A stretch of 64,000 nucleotides of DNA from Rhodeus uyekii. Lineage: Eukaryota; Chordata; Actinopteri; Cypriniformes; Acheilognathidae. Shown here one piece after another: positions 12,229 through 23,264 of this stretch (its first letter is position 1; each line of letters opens with the position of its first letter). Below the pieces are notes generated by a model. It did no database searches. It worked only from the letters and a program-made list of their open reading frames with translations, and was not told the DNA's origin. The position numbers were made by a program, and so were the translations under genes. The stretch is taken from assembly GCA_037043235.1 (NCBI GenBank), contig JAWRVZ010000025.1, positions 984,001 to 1,048,000 of the forward strand. The letters run 5' to 3'.

Positions 12229-12650
12229 CAATGTTGGGGAGTAGTTACAAATACAGTTACTAAAAATACAGTTACAGTTAATGCAGTTAGTAAAAATACA
12301 GTTACTTATGAAAATGTTAACGATTACAAAGGGGGTTACATCTGAACATTTTCTGTAAAAAGCTAGGATATGTTGAATAAAATTAATTTGTTGTTTTGTC
12401 TGCCACCTAAAGGTTGTTTAGTAAAGTGAAGCTATTCTGGTACTTTTGATTGGCTCTCTTGTTTGAATTTGCAGTGCACTACAACTGCCAATTACATCAG
12501 TGCACATTGCAGCTGAAAACTTTAGGCTACAACCTTTATGAGAGTTGCCACCATACTTTAAAGTTAACCCTGTCTGGTTTAAATGTTTGAAAAAGATTAA
12601 CAGTTGAAAACATTCATTAGAAATTTAGAAAAGTAGTCAAAAAGTAATCA
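12229..12650. repeat. hAT-like nonautonomous repeat (CAATGTTGGGGAGTA type)
   Basis: It starts CCAATGTTGGGGAGTAGTTA and continues with reiterated ATACAGTTACTAAAA units, the layout of a common fish hAT-derived short element. The right boundary and any 8-bp target duplication could not be defined. Confidence 0.45.
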
Positions 12651-12660
12651 AATCAGACCA

Positions 12661-13130
12661 TCAGATGAGGGCATGGATAAAGCCTAGGTTCGTCTCTAGT
12701 CCCAATGCTGTCCGTGGGGGCAGCCTCCTCGGAGCCTCCCTGCCAGGCGGGAGCAGAGTGAGCAAAGCCAGCATCTGCTCCGGACCAGAATCAACCTACC
12801 ATCGTTCTCGGAGGGGGACGAGTTTCCCAGAAATGCTGGTATTCGGGCAGTAACTGGGAGACTTGCCAGGGATCACTGCATCCTGGCGGACACAAGATGG
12901 CAGGGACCCCCTAGGATGTGGGAGGTATTTTTGAGTGGGACGATGTGGAGCTAAAAGGCTGTGGCTGCGGCTTCTAACTGGCGTGTAGAGAACAAAACGT
13001 TTTTGTCGATAAAAATAATGGAGTGACGCGCCTCCATTTTTCAATGTCCCATAGCTGTACCGTTTATTTAATTTATTTATTTTTTTGACCTGAACACCTC
13101 AGTGAGAGAATAAAAAATAAGAAGGCTTGA
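12661..13130. other. GC-richer unassigned segment
   Basis: A GC-rich patch in AT-rich surroundings, containing GGCAGCCTCCTCGGAGCC and short ORFs on both strands (82 codons minus, 12796-13044). I recognise no domain. It could be a decayed retroelement 5' region or host exon DNA. Confidence 0.3.
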
Positions 13131-13180
13131 CTCATAACTCATTAACTGGAGACTGAAGTCATGAGTATTCATCTCCAGTC

Positions 13181-13561
13181 TTGATGAGAACAACATGCAG
13201 CTCCTCAGAGCTGGATAACTGCAGCACTGGTGCCTCTACCAGGGTGGAAGAAACCACAGCATTTGCTTCCAGATCCCGGGAGAGGATATTTGACCTGCCA
13301 AGTGAGGCAGAGATAAGGCCAAGCCCCTCTCGAACCCCTCTAACAGGTCTATTTGCACACCCCATTAAGAAAATCGTCACTGTGCCTCAGAAACAGAGGG
13401 ACCCGAACCTGAGAATCACAAGCCTGGGCAGCGTTAGTTACAGTAAATACCGCCAGGTGGAAGCAGATCGTATCTGTAAATACAGCCAGTGTCCTCAAAC
13501 GCTGACTGCTGCTTTGCTCCCAAGCAAACAACACAAAGACTGTGTGTATCCCTGCTCATGA
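13181..13561 (+). CDS. Unassigned 126-codon ORF
   Basis: I do not recognise this protein. It opens MMRTTCSSSELDNCSTG, is rich in Ser, Thr and Arg, and has a central basic, proline-containing part (RPSPSRTPLTGLFAHPIKK). There is no signal peptide, membrane segment or known motif. Sequence just upstream (TTCATCTCCAG and ACAACATGCAG) could act as splice acceptors, and CGCCAG followed by GTGGAA near 13453 could be a weak donor, but none is strong. It may be a fragment of a transposon ORF, because a hAT tail lies 330 bp downstream, or a chance ORF in GC-richer DNA. Confidence 0.2.
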   Translation: MMRTTCSSSELDNCSTGASTRVEETTAFASRSRERIFDLPSEAEIRPSPSRTPLTGLFAHPIKKIVTVPQKQRDPNLRITSLGSVSYSKYRQVEADRICKYSQCPQTLTAALLPSKQHKDCVYPCS

Positions 13562-13892
13562 TTGTAGGGACACACACACAATCTAACCTGCTGTTCCCTT
13601 GCCGTAGTAGATTTTTCTAGTATGATGGGGGATGCCCTGTTCTTTTATAACTAGTTGAGGATCTTTTAAACACACACACATTGCCAGCAACATTTCACTT
13701 TGACCGTTTGCGCACTTCAGGGCGCTTGCTGAAGCTGCCGATTTCTGGGGAACCTTTATCCTCTTGGTTCATAGGGTTATCATTTTGCAACGTGCATTTA
13801 CACAATCGATTTGTTTGTGCTTCATGAGACAAATAAAGTGTTCCCCTAGGGTTGCGAAGCAGCACAAGTTCCCTTGAAATGCAAATAAAGAT

Positions 13893-14123
13893 GTGACTAA
13901 GCTTGCGCACCATGCCACAACTAGACCCATCCTGCCATTCTCCGCAACATCTCTGTCAGAGGCTGCGTTTAGCTCTCTAGTAACCATCACAATGAAAGAA
14001 TGCAACAAGCTAGACATTCAAAATGACTTTCGTCTGGCTGTCATGAAAATCATGCCTGATATCCAATATCTCGTCCAAGAAATGCAGGCCCAGAGTTCAC
14101 ATCAAATAGCCATTTGCAATTAA
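13893..14123 (+). pseudogene. hAT transposase C-terminal fragment
   Basis: The C-terminal dimerisation region of hAT transposases, also found in domesticated ZBED/FAM200/EPM2AIP1-like proteins, has a Ser-Glu-x-x-Phe-Ser core and ends with a block like LRxxLxxxxPxxxxLxxxxQAQxSH. Here the plus strand reads PFSATSLSEAAFSSLVTI and then NDFRLAVMKIMPDIQYLV followed by QEMQAQSSH, close to that pattern, with a stop shortly after. No N-terminal BED finger or catalytic core was seen upstream, so this is an isolated 3' piece of a transposase gene or of a retrocopied hAT-derived gene. Confidence 0.6.
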
Positions 14124-16071
14124 ACAAGGCCCTTAATAAAACATTGCACTTTTGTGGTCACTTCATAACTTCCATAAGTCTATTGTTTTATTCCATATTA
14201 CAGAAACTTTACTATAATTCTATGATGATTTAAATAGCACTTATAAAGAATAAGTATGCATGTTCAAAGTTTCTGAGTAAGCTGTAATTTATATCTGGGC
14301 CAAGCCAGCACCTCGTTTCACCCTCAAACCCTTAAACACAGTCCATTACAAATCCCAAGCCTCAAAGAATCACTCCCCCCAGAGATTTGAAATGACATAA
14401 CGCTCTCTTGAAGCTTCTCTCTTAAAAGCGCTTTTACATGAAAATGTAATAAGTGTGAAATTAGAAATGTTAGCAAATAATAAATGTAACGCTAGTGGAT
14501 CGCAGGCCCACTGTTGCATGCCATGAATGCTGTAATTGAAAACCCTCTGTCCTGTCATGAAAATAATCTTGAGTCAAAGTAACAAAGGCGAAGATTTAGG
14601 AAATATCACAGTAAAATTAAAACATACTGATGAAAATTGTTTCAATTTTTGAGTGGCAATTCTACCACATGGTTCAGCAACCACTGTATTTATTGTTCAA
14701 TGTAGCAGTACTGTATCAGCATCTGGTTTGAATATGTTTTTTTTGGCACAAATAGATTTGGAGTTCAAGCTGAGCTCATAGTGAGAAGCTGATCCCTTAC
14801 CCAAGTTATCATGCTAGAGATTGAGGTCACAAACTGACAGAAACATGATAATCTAAACAGGAATAGACTGATGTCACTTCTTGAAAAAGCAAATAAGATA
14901 AATAACTGAAAGAAAACAATCAATTAAACGATTAAGGGCCTTTCCAAGTGAAATTTGCCAGCCAGCCATATCCACACTTATCAGTCAGGACTAGTAGTAT
15001 TATAATATGTATGGCCCCTTTTATTGTCAGTGTGGGCATGGGTCCATTTAGTTTATTGAATTCCAAATTATATGCAAATCTAGACGGAGTCACACATGGA
15101 CTGCCAATGCGGACGTTATCTGATGTCAACATTATACATGCGCTCAATCATTTTCTACAATGGGAGAGGAAGAAAAAGAGAGAGTCGACATTGATAGAGG
15201 GGTTACAAAGGAGCACCAAAACACTTCCCCATTTGAATGAGACTGAGGGTAAAATACAAAGAGACCTCTGGGGGTTGTGGAAAGACAAATGAAAGAGTAA
15301 AGAAAGTAGGTTCAAGTAAGTCTACACAGTGAAAGAGTTGAAACGGAGAATGCAATGAACCAAATGGTAAAATTTATAACTATCGATCATGAAAATAATC
15401 AACTGGAAACTTTTAACATTAGAAACAAGCCATACATGTCTTACCACTGTGCAGAGACCACATTTCTGTTAATAAAAAAATAAAGAAACTTCATATAGAG
15501 TAGGGTCTAGTAACTACTAGTTCTGTTTGTTATTCGGTTGCACCAGTTCAGAAACTATTTGAAATAAGGATAAGTATCAATAAATAAATACTGATGCAAA
15601 AGAAATGATTTATAATTAATTGACATTCACAGCACAGACTGATGCACACAGAGGCACGAAGAGCTACTAACAAAGTAAGCGTATTCACATAACGTTCTCT
15701 CTCGCTTTCTTAAAATGTAAGTGACTGTAAATGCCAGCAGCATCATACATGTCTAGGTTGAAGTCTGTCAGGTAAAACAAGAGCTTATAGATGCATATCA
15801 TTCAATCTGCTATTTTATTCCAACCATTACAATTGATCAGAGGCTTCCCTAATTTTTTTATTTACTATGCTTCGACTAAGTTTAAAGTTAATGCAAAATG
15901 TTTAGTAGTGCATTGTAAATATTAAGTTGTTACTTGTTTCTCTTTACGTCAACACTAGTCTAAGTTGTAACTTGTGCACAGCTGGTGCAACGGTCCCAGT
16001 ATCCTACCCAAATTTCCATTTTGCAAAGCAAGCAATATGAATGTCATTAAACAGAGAGTCATTCAACAGTT
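14124..16071. other. Noncoding AT-rich DNA
   Basis: No recognised gene or repeat family. A 114-codon plus ORF at 14948-15292 has no recognisable domain. Confidence 0.45.
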
Positions 16072-16230
16072 TTCCCGTGGCTCAAACATTAGAGCACGGC
16101 GGAACTTGCAATAACGAGGTCATGGGTTCGATTCCCAGGGAAAGCAAGAACTGATTAGAATGTCAATGTTCCTTGAATGCAATGTATGTCGCTTTGGATA
16201 ATAGCGCATGTCAAATGTATAAATATTAAT
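16072..16230 (+). repeat. tRNA-derived SINE, copy B
   Basis: This is the clearest copy. It has an A box-like TGGCTCAAACATTAGAGCA (from 16078), a perfect pol III B box GGTTCGATTCC (16125-16135), the body CCCAGGGAAAGCAAGAACTG, and the tail CTTTGGATAATAGCGC followed by AAATGTATAAAT. The tRNA-like head could not form a functional tRNA gene. Confidence 0.85.
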
Positions 16231-17456
16231 GTTAATTTACCTTTGAAATTATTTCTGAAACGACAAAACAAAAACTTAAAAATAACAACAAGAGTTGTTA
16301 CAGCATTAGTCTGTATGTAAATATATTTTATATTAACATTAATGAGTACAGTATATAATTTCAGGTATTTCAAAGCTAAACTCAAATCTTTGTAACCTTG
16401 TATTTCACAAAATGGTTTGCGCATAATTTATGGCATATATCATAGACTTCGATTTGAACATCATTTGAAAGACAAAAGTGTGGAGTATCCAAAAGTAAAT
16501 CAAAAATAATCAGCAATCAAAACACTTGTTATTTGGAAACAACTCTGAATATTGTATATCGGAGCTAAATAAGGAAGTAAAGACAGAAAACTGAAGGAAT
16601 CATTTTAAAGAAGACCTTACTATAACCTTCCTCTCTGCCACGTCTACTGACAAAGCACTTCTAACTGCAGTCACTGTGACCAAGGAGACAGAGAAAGAGA
16701 GCATTAAAAACGGAAAAGACAGTTGTATTCGGCTTACCCTCAGTGTGATAATTCGTTTTGTAATTTATTATGCTTTGAAGTGTGTGTCTCTCCCACTGGA
16801 CGGTGGCAAGAGCCCTATCTGTAAAATGGGTTTCAGAGGCTGCTGCTCTATCTATGCATGTCACCCACATTCTGCAGTATCACACATACTCTCAACTGCT
16901 CATCACACTCTACTTGCATGAGTTAAGCTATTTGATCACGAGGTATAGGCATTGTACCTACACCATTTGAATGTAAAAAAAGATATGGAAGTTTAAGATA
17001 AATGGGATCAATTATGGTGTAGATTCAAACCTGTTTATCTGTTAACTGCCAACTTTTTATATTTAACAAGCACATGTGCTTCCCCCTGTACTGTGACCCA
17101 ATGTTTAACGCGGCTTGCCCTGTCAGGTGCTTTGACAGATGTGTGTGCTGTTTAATGTATAAGATATGTTTCCTCAGCACAAAACTTGCATTTCATGATT
17201 ATGTTCTCATTAGTGTTACAAATTCATGCTAGTATTTCCATTTTGCATGAAAGCTTGTCCTAACAGTCTGTTAAACTTAATATTCAGTTGTTAACAGTCT
17301 GTTAAACTTAATATTCAATATTGTTAAATATTAATATTCAGCTCAAAAATAAAAATTTCTTATCATGGAGCTTGTATTTTTATTTTTCTATATTATCTTA
17401 ACTTTTAAAGTAGAAATTGAAACTGTCCTTTTGCTTTAAAACTCATAATGTATACC

Positions 17457-17499
<43 letters not shown>

Positions 17500-18675
17500 C
17501 TATATCCATTTTCATAGCATTCCACTGGCACATTTGTTTGAAGGGCAGCGTGTGGAGTAAAGAAAATTAAGAAATTTGGGCTTTTGTCCAATTACAGTAC
17601 AATAATTGAAGAACAAAATATCAAAATAATCTTTAGTTACAAATCTATAGTGAGGAATCAATTCCCAAACCAATTTTTTTAATTAAATAGCCCTATTTAA
17701 AATCAACCAAGACATCCTGTTTCTTTTATTTTCTCAGTGGGCAACACTTAGCTTCTTTTTTTTTCTTTTTTCTTTTTATCAATGAGCAAAAGCAAAGAAA
17801 GTTCATATTTATCTTTTATTGTTATTTTCTCTCCAAGTGTCCCAAATGGGCCATGAAGCCCCAGCACCCTCTGGTCTGACCCCATCCACCTCTCAGAGAT
17901 CCCAAGGGCCACGTGATTGCCATAAAGCCACACTATTTTTAACACCAAGGCTGTTACCATGACAATGGAGTGCTTGCTGGACTCCCTGGTGACTTGGCTG
18001 TGTCATTACAGGTGAAGAACTCAAATCCTGAGATTCTGTATGTGCGTGCGACTACGACAGAACATTTCATGTCTGAATCATTGGATCGCTAAATGTCACA
18101 TGCCACTTCATGCTCCATTAGCGCATTCTTTGCTATCCACACACACATGTACAGACATATTGTGACAGATTTGTTTTTATACAGAATTTGCTTATTTGTT
18201 TAGTGGCCTAGAAACAAAACATTACCGGATGACAAAATTTGCAGTCTCGTTCTGCATTACACACACATTTAAACACAACCGGTATAGCCTACTATACAAC
18301 TTAATGGTTATGTGTATTATATGAGTACGGTACTCTTGTGGCACATAATACACACACACACACACACAGCAAATAAGTAAACTCTAGCTATAACTATAAT
18401 CTATAAGTAAACTAAATCATGTCAACTGAACTGGACTACACTAATGCAATGCATTGTTTTTTTTTTTTTTATTGTTTTCATTAGTAACCATTTGGCTCAC
18501 ATTATCCTTCATATAGCCATTTATATTACAGAATCCTGAACAAGGGACATTGTGTAATTGACCACTCTCCAAGGTACCCGATTTCAAGTTTCTTGTATCA
18601 CTTTAAAATTATCAATTGTCAAGTATTCTGTTTCTTTTTTTAAATTATGTGATACATAATTATGCAATATCCAGT
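16231..18675. other. Noncoding AT-rich DNA with small repeats
   Basis: A tandem duplication of AACAGTCTGTTAAACTTAAT lies at about 17264-17320. CA microsatellites are at 17462-17492 and near 18350. A GC-richer patch at 17830-18000 contains a CACGTG E-box but no ORF of note. Confidence 0.5.
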
Positions 18676-18815
18676 ATGCTTGCAACACCAAGGTCTTGGG
18701 TTCAATTCCCAGGGAAAGCAAGAACTGATTAGAATGTCAATATGTACCTTGAATGCAATGCAAGTCGTTTTGGAGAAAAGCACCTGCCAAATGCATAAAT
18801 GTAAAAATGTAAATG
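18676..18815 (+). repeat. tRNA-derived SINE, copy C (5' truncated)
   Basis: The A-box part is missing. It retains the B box GGTTCAATTCC (18699-18709), CCCAGGGAAAGCAAGAACTG and the TTGGAGAAAAGCACCTGCC tail ending in AAATGTAAATG. Confidence 0.85.
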
Positions 18816-20160
18816 TACTCTAAGCCAGTCATTACAGCAAAGATGATATGAGACCCATCTCTCCATGAGTGTCACAAATTGGGTTTTATTTTGTGATAAT
18901 GACCAGCTGACTGCACACTCTCATACTCTCATCTCATACTGTATATAAAAGTTTGTAAACACTAGAAATAATGAGGATTTATTTTTGGATGACTTTGTAA
19001 GGAAGAATGATAACTATGAAAACATTTTTCAGTAAAACCAATATGTATTCAAAACACACACAAAAAAAAAACGTTTTGAAGAAAGAAAAAAAACTTAAAC
19101 CAACTCGTCTGAAGCCTGTTTAATATGGTCTCCCACATAAAAATATGTAGGCCTAAATTTAAGATTTATGTATTTCAATTGCATATAAATTTCCATCCGC
19201 TTGAATGGACATAAACTAATACACTTAATGTGAGGCATATTTGTCAGTCATGGAGAAATAAAGTGGATAAGATTTCTGTAATAGTAGGTAATAAAGTGAG
19301 TAGTAAAGTAGTTTTTTTTCATACACTAAAAAACAGGTTTAAATAATTGAATATTGCTTGTCATATTTACAGTTAGCCATATTTTAGATATGTTTTTTTT
19401 AATGAATAAATTTTAGATATATCTTTTTTAATGAATAAATGTTTTCACAATGCATTGTGATGAGCTGAAAAGTTCCTAAAACCCCTCTAAACCAGCAAAT
19501 CCACTCACGCTGGTTTAAGCAGGGAAATACAAAATAAACGTAGAATGCGTAATTAGAAACCCTTTTGGGGTTTTGAAAAAAAAACAGCATAAATCCTTAC
19601 CTAATGGAATAAATGCATTAAAATAAGTTTCTAATAAAACAACATCGATAATCTTTTTTTTTTCTTCTTACATTTACAGCACAAACAGGACCGGATGTGA
19701 GAAAATGCGATGAATAATATAAGAATAATGACAATGAAAGAAACATCCTGACATCCACATGGCAAGTGAACTAAACCTAAATAACTGCTTTCTAAACGAC
19801 TAGGTAGACCCCGACAGAATGAGTGGTTCATTTATTGAAGATCTTCGTGAAGATTTAAAGCTCCCCCCACAGAGAGGTTACTGCAGAACCAAAATGCTTG
19901 CTATATGTTGGTTCTGCAAATATGTGTCAAAGTTGTACCAGAAGCGGAATTCGCAAAGGGAAATTATTCAATTATTTGCCAGGCAAAATTATTCATCGCT
20001 CTGTTTCCATTGAAATGACCAGATTTAGTTCGGAAAGTTTAGCCAAGCAACGATAAATGTGATTGCACCTTGAATGATTGATTCATAAATTACTAAATAA
20101 ATACAAATACAGCTAACTTCATAATTCAAAAATTACAATAAGAAAATGAAACAGCAGTAA
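18816..20160. other. Noncoding AT-rich DNA
   Basis: A 29-bp type tandem duplication (TTTTAGATAT...TTTTAATGAATAAAT) is at about 19382-19440. A short perfect hairpin, GCAGAACCAA / TTGGTTCTGC, is at 19882-19916. No gene recognised. Confidence 0.5.
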
Positions 20161-20184
20161 TTGTGTATTTTTCAGTAAAGCAAT

Positions 20185-20535
20185 GTGCATTCTCCTCATC
20201 CTCATTCACCTCCCTTGTGCTCTCCTCTAGTGCTTCTCTTCTTTTTTCTGTTCTTTCTGCTGAAGGCAGAGGGAAAATTAAAAGCCAATATCACAGTCCA
20301 TTTCACCAGCCTTCTGCTACTGCAGACAAAGCCACACATCAACTCTCTCTCTCCCTCCCGCTATTACCTGTGCTCCCTCCATCTCTCTCTCATCCATCAC
20401 ACTCTCCTGTTCCTTAGTAAATGGTGACGTCAAATCAGGAGAGATCCTCTTTTCCTCGTCTTTCTCTTCTCCTCCCCCTCCCTCCCCCTAATCTCACTCT
20501 GGTTAATGGTGACGTCAAAGAGAGCGGCTGCCCCA
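20185..20535 (+). promoter_or_regulatory. Pyrimidine-rich stretch with paired CRE sites
   Basis: The plus strand is strongly C/T-rich, with blocks of CTCTCTCTCCCTCC and CTCCCCCTCCCTCCCCCTA. It carries two copies of the 14-bp string AATGGTGACGTCAA. Each contains a perfect cAMP-response element TGACGTCA, at 20425-20432 and 20510-20517, 85 bp apart. CREs bind CREB/ATF factors. Whether this is a promoter or enhancer is inference, since no transcript evidence is visible. Confidence 0.35.
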
Positions 20536-21038
20536 TCAGATGGTCATTACTCATTTGTTCATGTGTAGCAGCAGTATTTCCTTTGACCAAAGTTTCTGTA
20601 TTTTTTGCAGCTCTTTATGCACATCAAAAGATCAAATCCGGTTTGGAACTTGTGACATAAAAATGTGCACATCAACCTGATCAATGTAAACAGTATGTTT
20701 GGATTCATCAATCGGAATGATTTCATTCTGATTGAAACAAAAGATGTCCATGTAAACACAGCTAATAACAAATACACAATAAATGTGCACAATAAAAAAA
20801 GAGGAAAAAATCTAGTTTAATATACATGAGCCAAGTTCTGAGAAATGTATTTGTTATATTCATGTTGGTTTATTACAATTATTAATTTATTATGGTTTAT
20901 TACAGTTGGTTTATTACAATTTTCAATATAATTATGTCATGTACCACATCATAAAAATGCATGTTCAATGTATGTTTCACTGTATGTTTTTAATAATAAT
21001 AACAATAATAACAACAATAATAATTGTATTAATAGTAT

Positions 21039-21040
<2 letters not shown>

Positions 21041-21069
<29 letters not shown>

Positions 21070-21212
21070 AAGAAGAAGAAGAAGAAGAAGAAGAAGAAGA
21101 AGAAGAAGAAGAAGAAGAAGAAGAAGAAGAAGAAGAAGAAGAAGAAGAAGAAGAAGAAGAAGAAGAAGAAGAAGAAGAAGAAGAAGAAGAAGAAGAAGAA
21201 GAAGAAGAAGAA
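21041..21212. repeat. Long AAG/CTT microsatellite
   Basis: 172 bp of uninterrupted AGA units (about 57). It gives artefactual poly-Arg, Lys, Leu and Ser reading frames that are not genes. Long polypurine-polypyrimidine mirror tracts of this kind can form triplex DNA. Confidence 0.98.
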
Positions 21213-22842
21213 TCATTTAAAATAAAGTTTTTGTCTTCCAAAAAAATCATGAATTATTAAAATCATATAGGTTTTTAGGGTAAGAGTTTTATTTTTTTTT
21301 TATTCTGCATATTGATTGCTCCACAAACGTTTATTCAACAGATACAAGATTTGTCAGACATTAAAAAACTGAAGATTAGATTTTTTTTTAATAACTGAAA
21401 AAAATTATACCAAATTACTTGATTTAATAAAGTTGTCTTTCTCTCTTTTTTCCATTATGATATTGAGGCAGTATCACCCCGACATTGACTGTCACCCAAA
21501 ATATTATGGGCTGTCAATGTTCAATCAATCAGTGAATTAATACATAAAGTTGCATTCTTTGTAATCCCTTTCTTATGAAAGTAGGTTATTGATGTGTGCA
21601 ATATAAAGAATTGAACTACTGCTGAACAAAATATCAGACATTGTTGTAATCACTCAAAATCCCCCCCCCCGCCGCACCCAAAAAGAAAAAAACAACTCTA
21701 AATGACTCTTTCATGTGTTTCTGTTAGCCAGCAATAATCTAATTTGATAAAACATGGACATGAAACACATTTTGTCCTTTTGTTGCATTTTCCCCCCTTT
21801 TTTAAATCAAAAATTAATCAAGCCCTTCCTGAGTAAATGGCAACTGCAGTTCGTGCGTGTGTGCGAATGGATGCATTGGATCTGTGAGTAAGTGTATGTG
21901 TGTGTGTGTTTGAGAGAAGGCAGATGAATCATTAAATGTTTAACAGCATTTCTACAGTCTCTTTTAAGGGTTTGGAGTGTGTTGCTCCCATTTTTCGTTT
22001 GCAGTCGATTACCCAGGAAACAGCACCTTCTGTGAAACTTGGAGGGTTTTCCTTCTACTCGAATGCACACATGAATTCAAACCGATCAATGTGTGGTGAA
22101 AATTGCTTAGTTACAGGGAAATATAGAGAATCTAATGCACTAACTATTGGCTGCAGAGGACACAACCAGGGTGACTGTAGATGACACCTTTCCAGTAAAT
22201 AATATTTAGTCCACAAAAAAAAGGTCCAAACAAATAAAAACACAAAAAGAAAAGAAAGAAAAAAGGAAAAATAGTCCAAACCAACAAAGAGCTAAAAGTT
22301 TTGTTGTCAAGAATCAATACCTTTTAGTCTAAATTTTAAAAATGCAAGTTCCAGTAATACCGGGTACCGGGTCAATTCGGTACCCATTAATAGGAAGCTA
22401 TTTTCAAAAGCTCCTGAATGTATTTGTGCAAGCGCTCTGTGAAAGGCATTCAAAGTTTCTGTTTACAACATGTTTTTGCAGCGTTGAGCACTATAGCCAA
22501 TCAAAGACATGTTTGTTGAGCGTGTGTAATAGCCAATCAGAGGTGTTTAAGTTAGTCAAAATCTGCTCAGTACACCAGAGTTTGCTCAAGCATAAACACA
22601 ATCTAAACAAGAAATTCATTGTGCAATCCAGACCGATTTAGATTTTAATTATAACATTTTTCACTCAGTTACGGAGTTTGTGCTGCGGCTAAACTGAAAT
22701 ATGCATGCTTTCTGTATAACTTTACTCGCTTTCATGTTGATAAACACAGACTGCATAGTTTCAGTGACAACCATATTAAAATGCGAGACTGTATTTTAAA
22801 TTGCAATGTTTGACGTTGTGATAACGCACATATGTATTTTGT
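21213..22842. other. Noncoding AT-rich DNA, possible hAT remnant
   Basis: A C10 tract is at about 21661. From 22352 the string TAATACCGGGTACCGGGT followed by TTCGGTACCCATTAATAG resembles the start of fish hAT repeats, but no matching end was found. Confidence 0.4.
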
Positions 22843-22946
22843 AGGGGTGTAATGATACATATAAAAACACAACGATATGTATAGTTGAAGTAAACGATAT
22901 GATTCAAGATACAGAGTTAGTTTTTTCCAAGACTTTTATTAAGGTA
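22843..22946. repeat. hAT-like TIR fragment interrupted by an LTR
   Basis: TAGGGGTGTAATGATACATA is typical of the terminal repeat of a fish hAT group. The sequence continues with CGATATGTA-type motifs until the LTR insertion at 22947. The part beyond the LTR, from 23270, could not be followed to a right end. Confidence 0.4.
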
Positions 22947-23264
22947 TGTGGCGAGCAGGGCGGGGTCGAGGGACCGTGGGAGCGTCACGAGAGCCGGTGG
23001 CGTGATTGGTAATGAGCGCCACCTGCGAAGCCACCGGTGTCTCGTCTCACGGAGGAGCGGAGACTTAAAAGGAGGAGCGACGACAGTGAAGACGAGAGAG
23101 GACCAGGCCTGGATTTTATGGTGTGTTTTGTGTGGGCGGCGGTCAACCGCGAGGGGATGCCGCCATTACTTTCATTTTGAGTTTATGTTTTATTTATCAT
23201 TAAAAGTGTTTAAATGTCTGCCGGTTCCCGCCTCCTTCCTCCCTGAACGTTCAACATTGTTACA
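22947..23264 (+). mobile_element. Solo LTR, family D, with 5-bp target duplication
   Basis: It begins TGTGGCGAGCAGGGC and ends CATTGTTACA, with AGGTA duplicated on both sides (22942-22946 and 23265-23269). The first half is GC-rich and includes CTTAAAAGGAGGAGCGACGA, probably the promoter region. The second half is AT-rich, with TATCATTAAAAGTG. A diverged inverted copy is at 49112-49356. The 318-bp length and 5-bp duplication suit a gypsy or BEL-type LTR. No internal domain is present. Confidence 0.88.

Noticed and set aside
16074..16145. A possible stand-alone tRNA gene
   Set aside because: The A and B boxes belong to a SINE head. The acceptor stem does not pair and the SINE body follows directly.
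20906..21250. Poly-Arg, poly-Lys, poly-Leu and poly-Ser frames of 70-104 codons
   Set aside because: They are translations of the AAG microsatellite in different frames.
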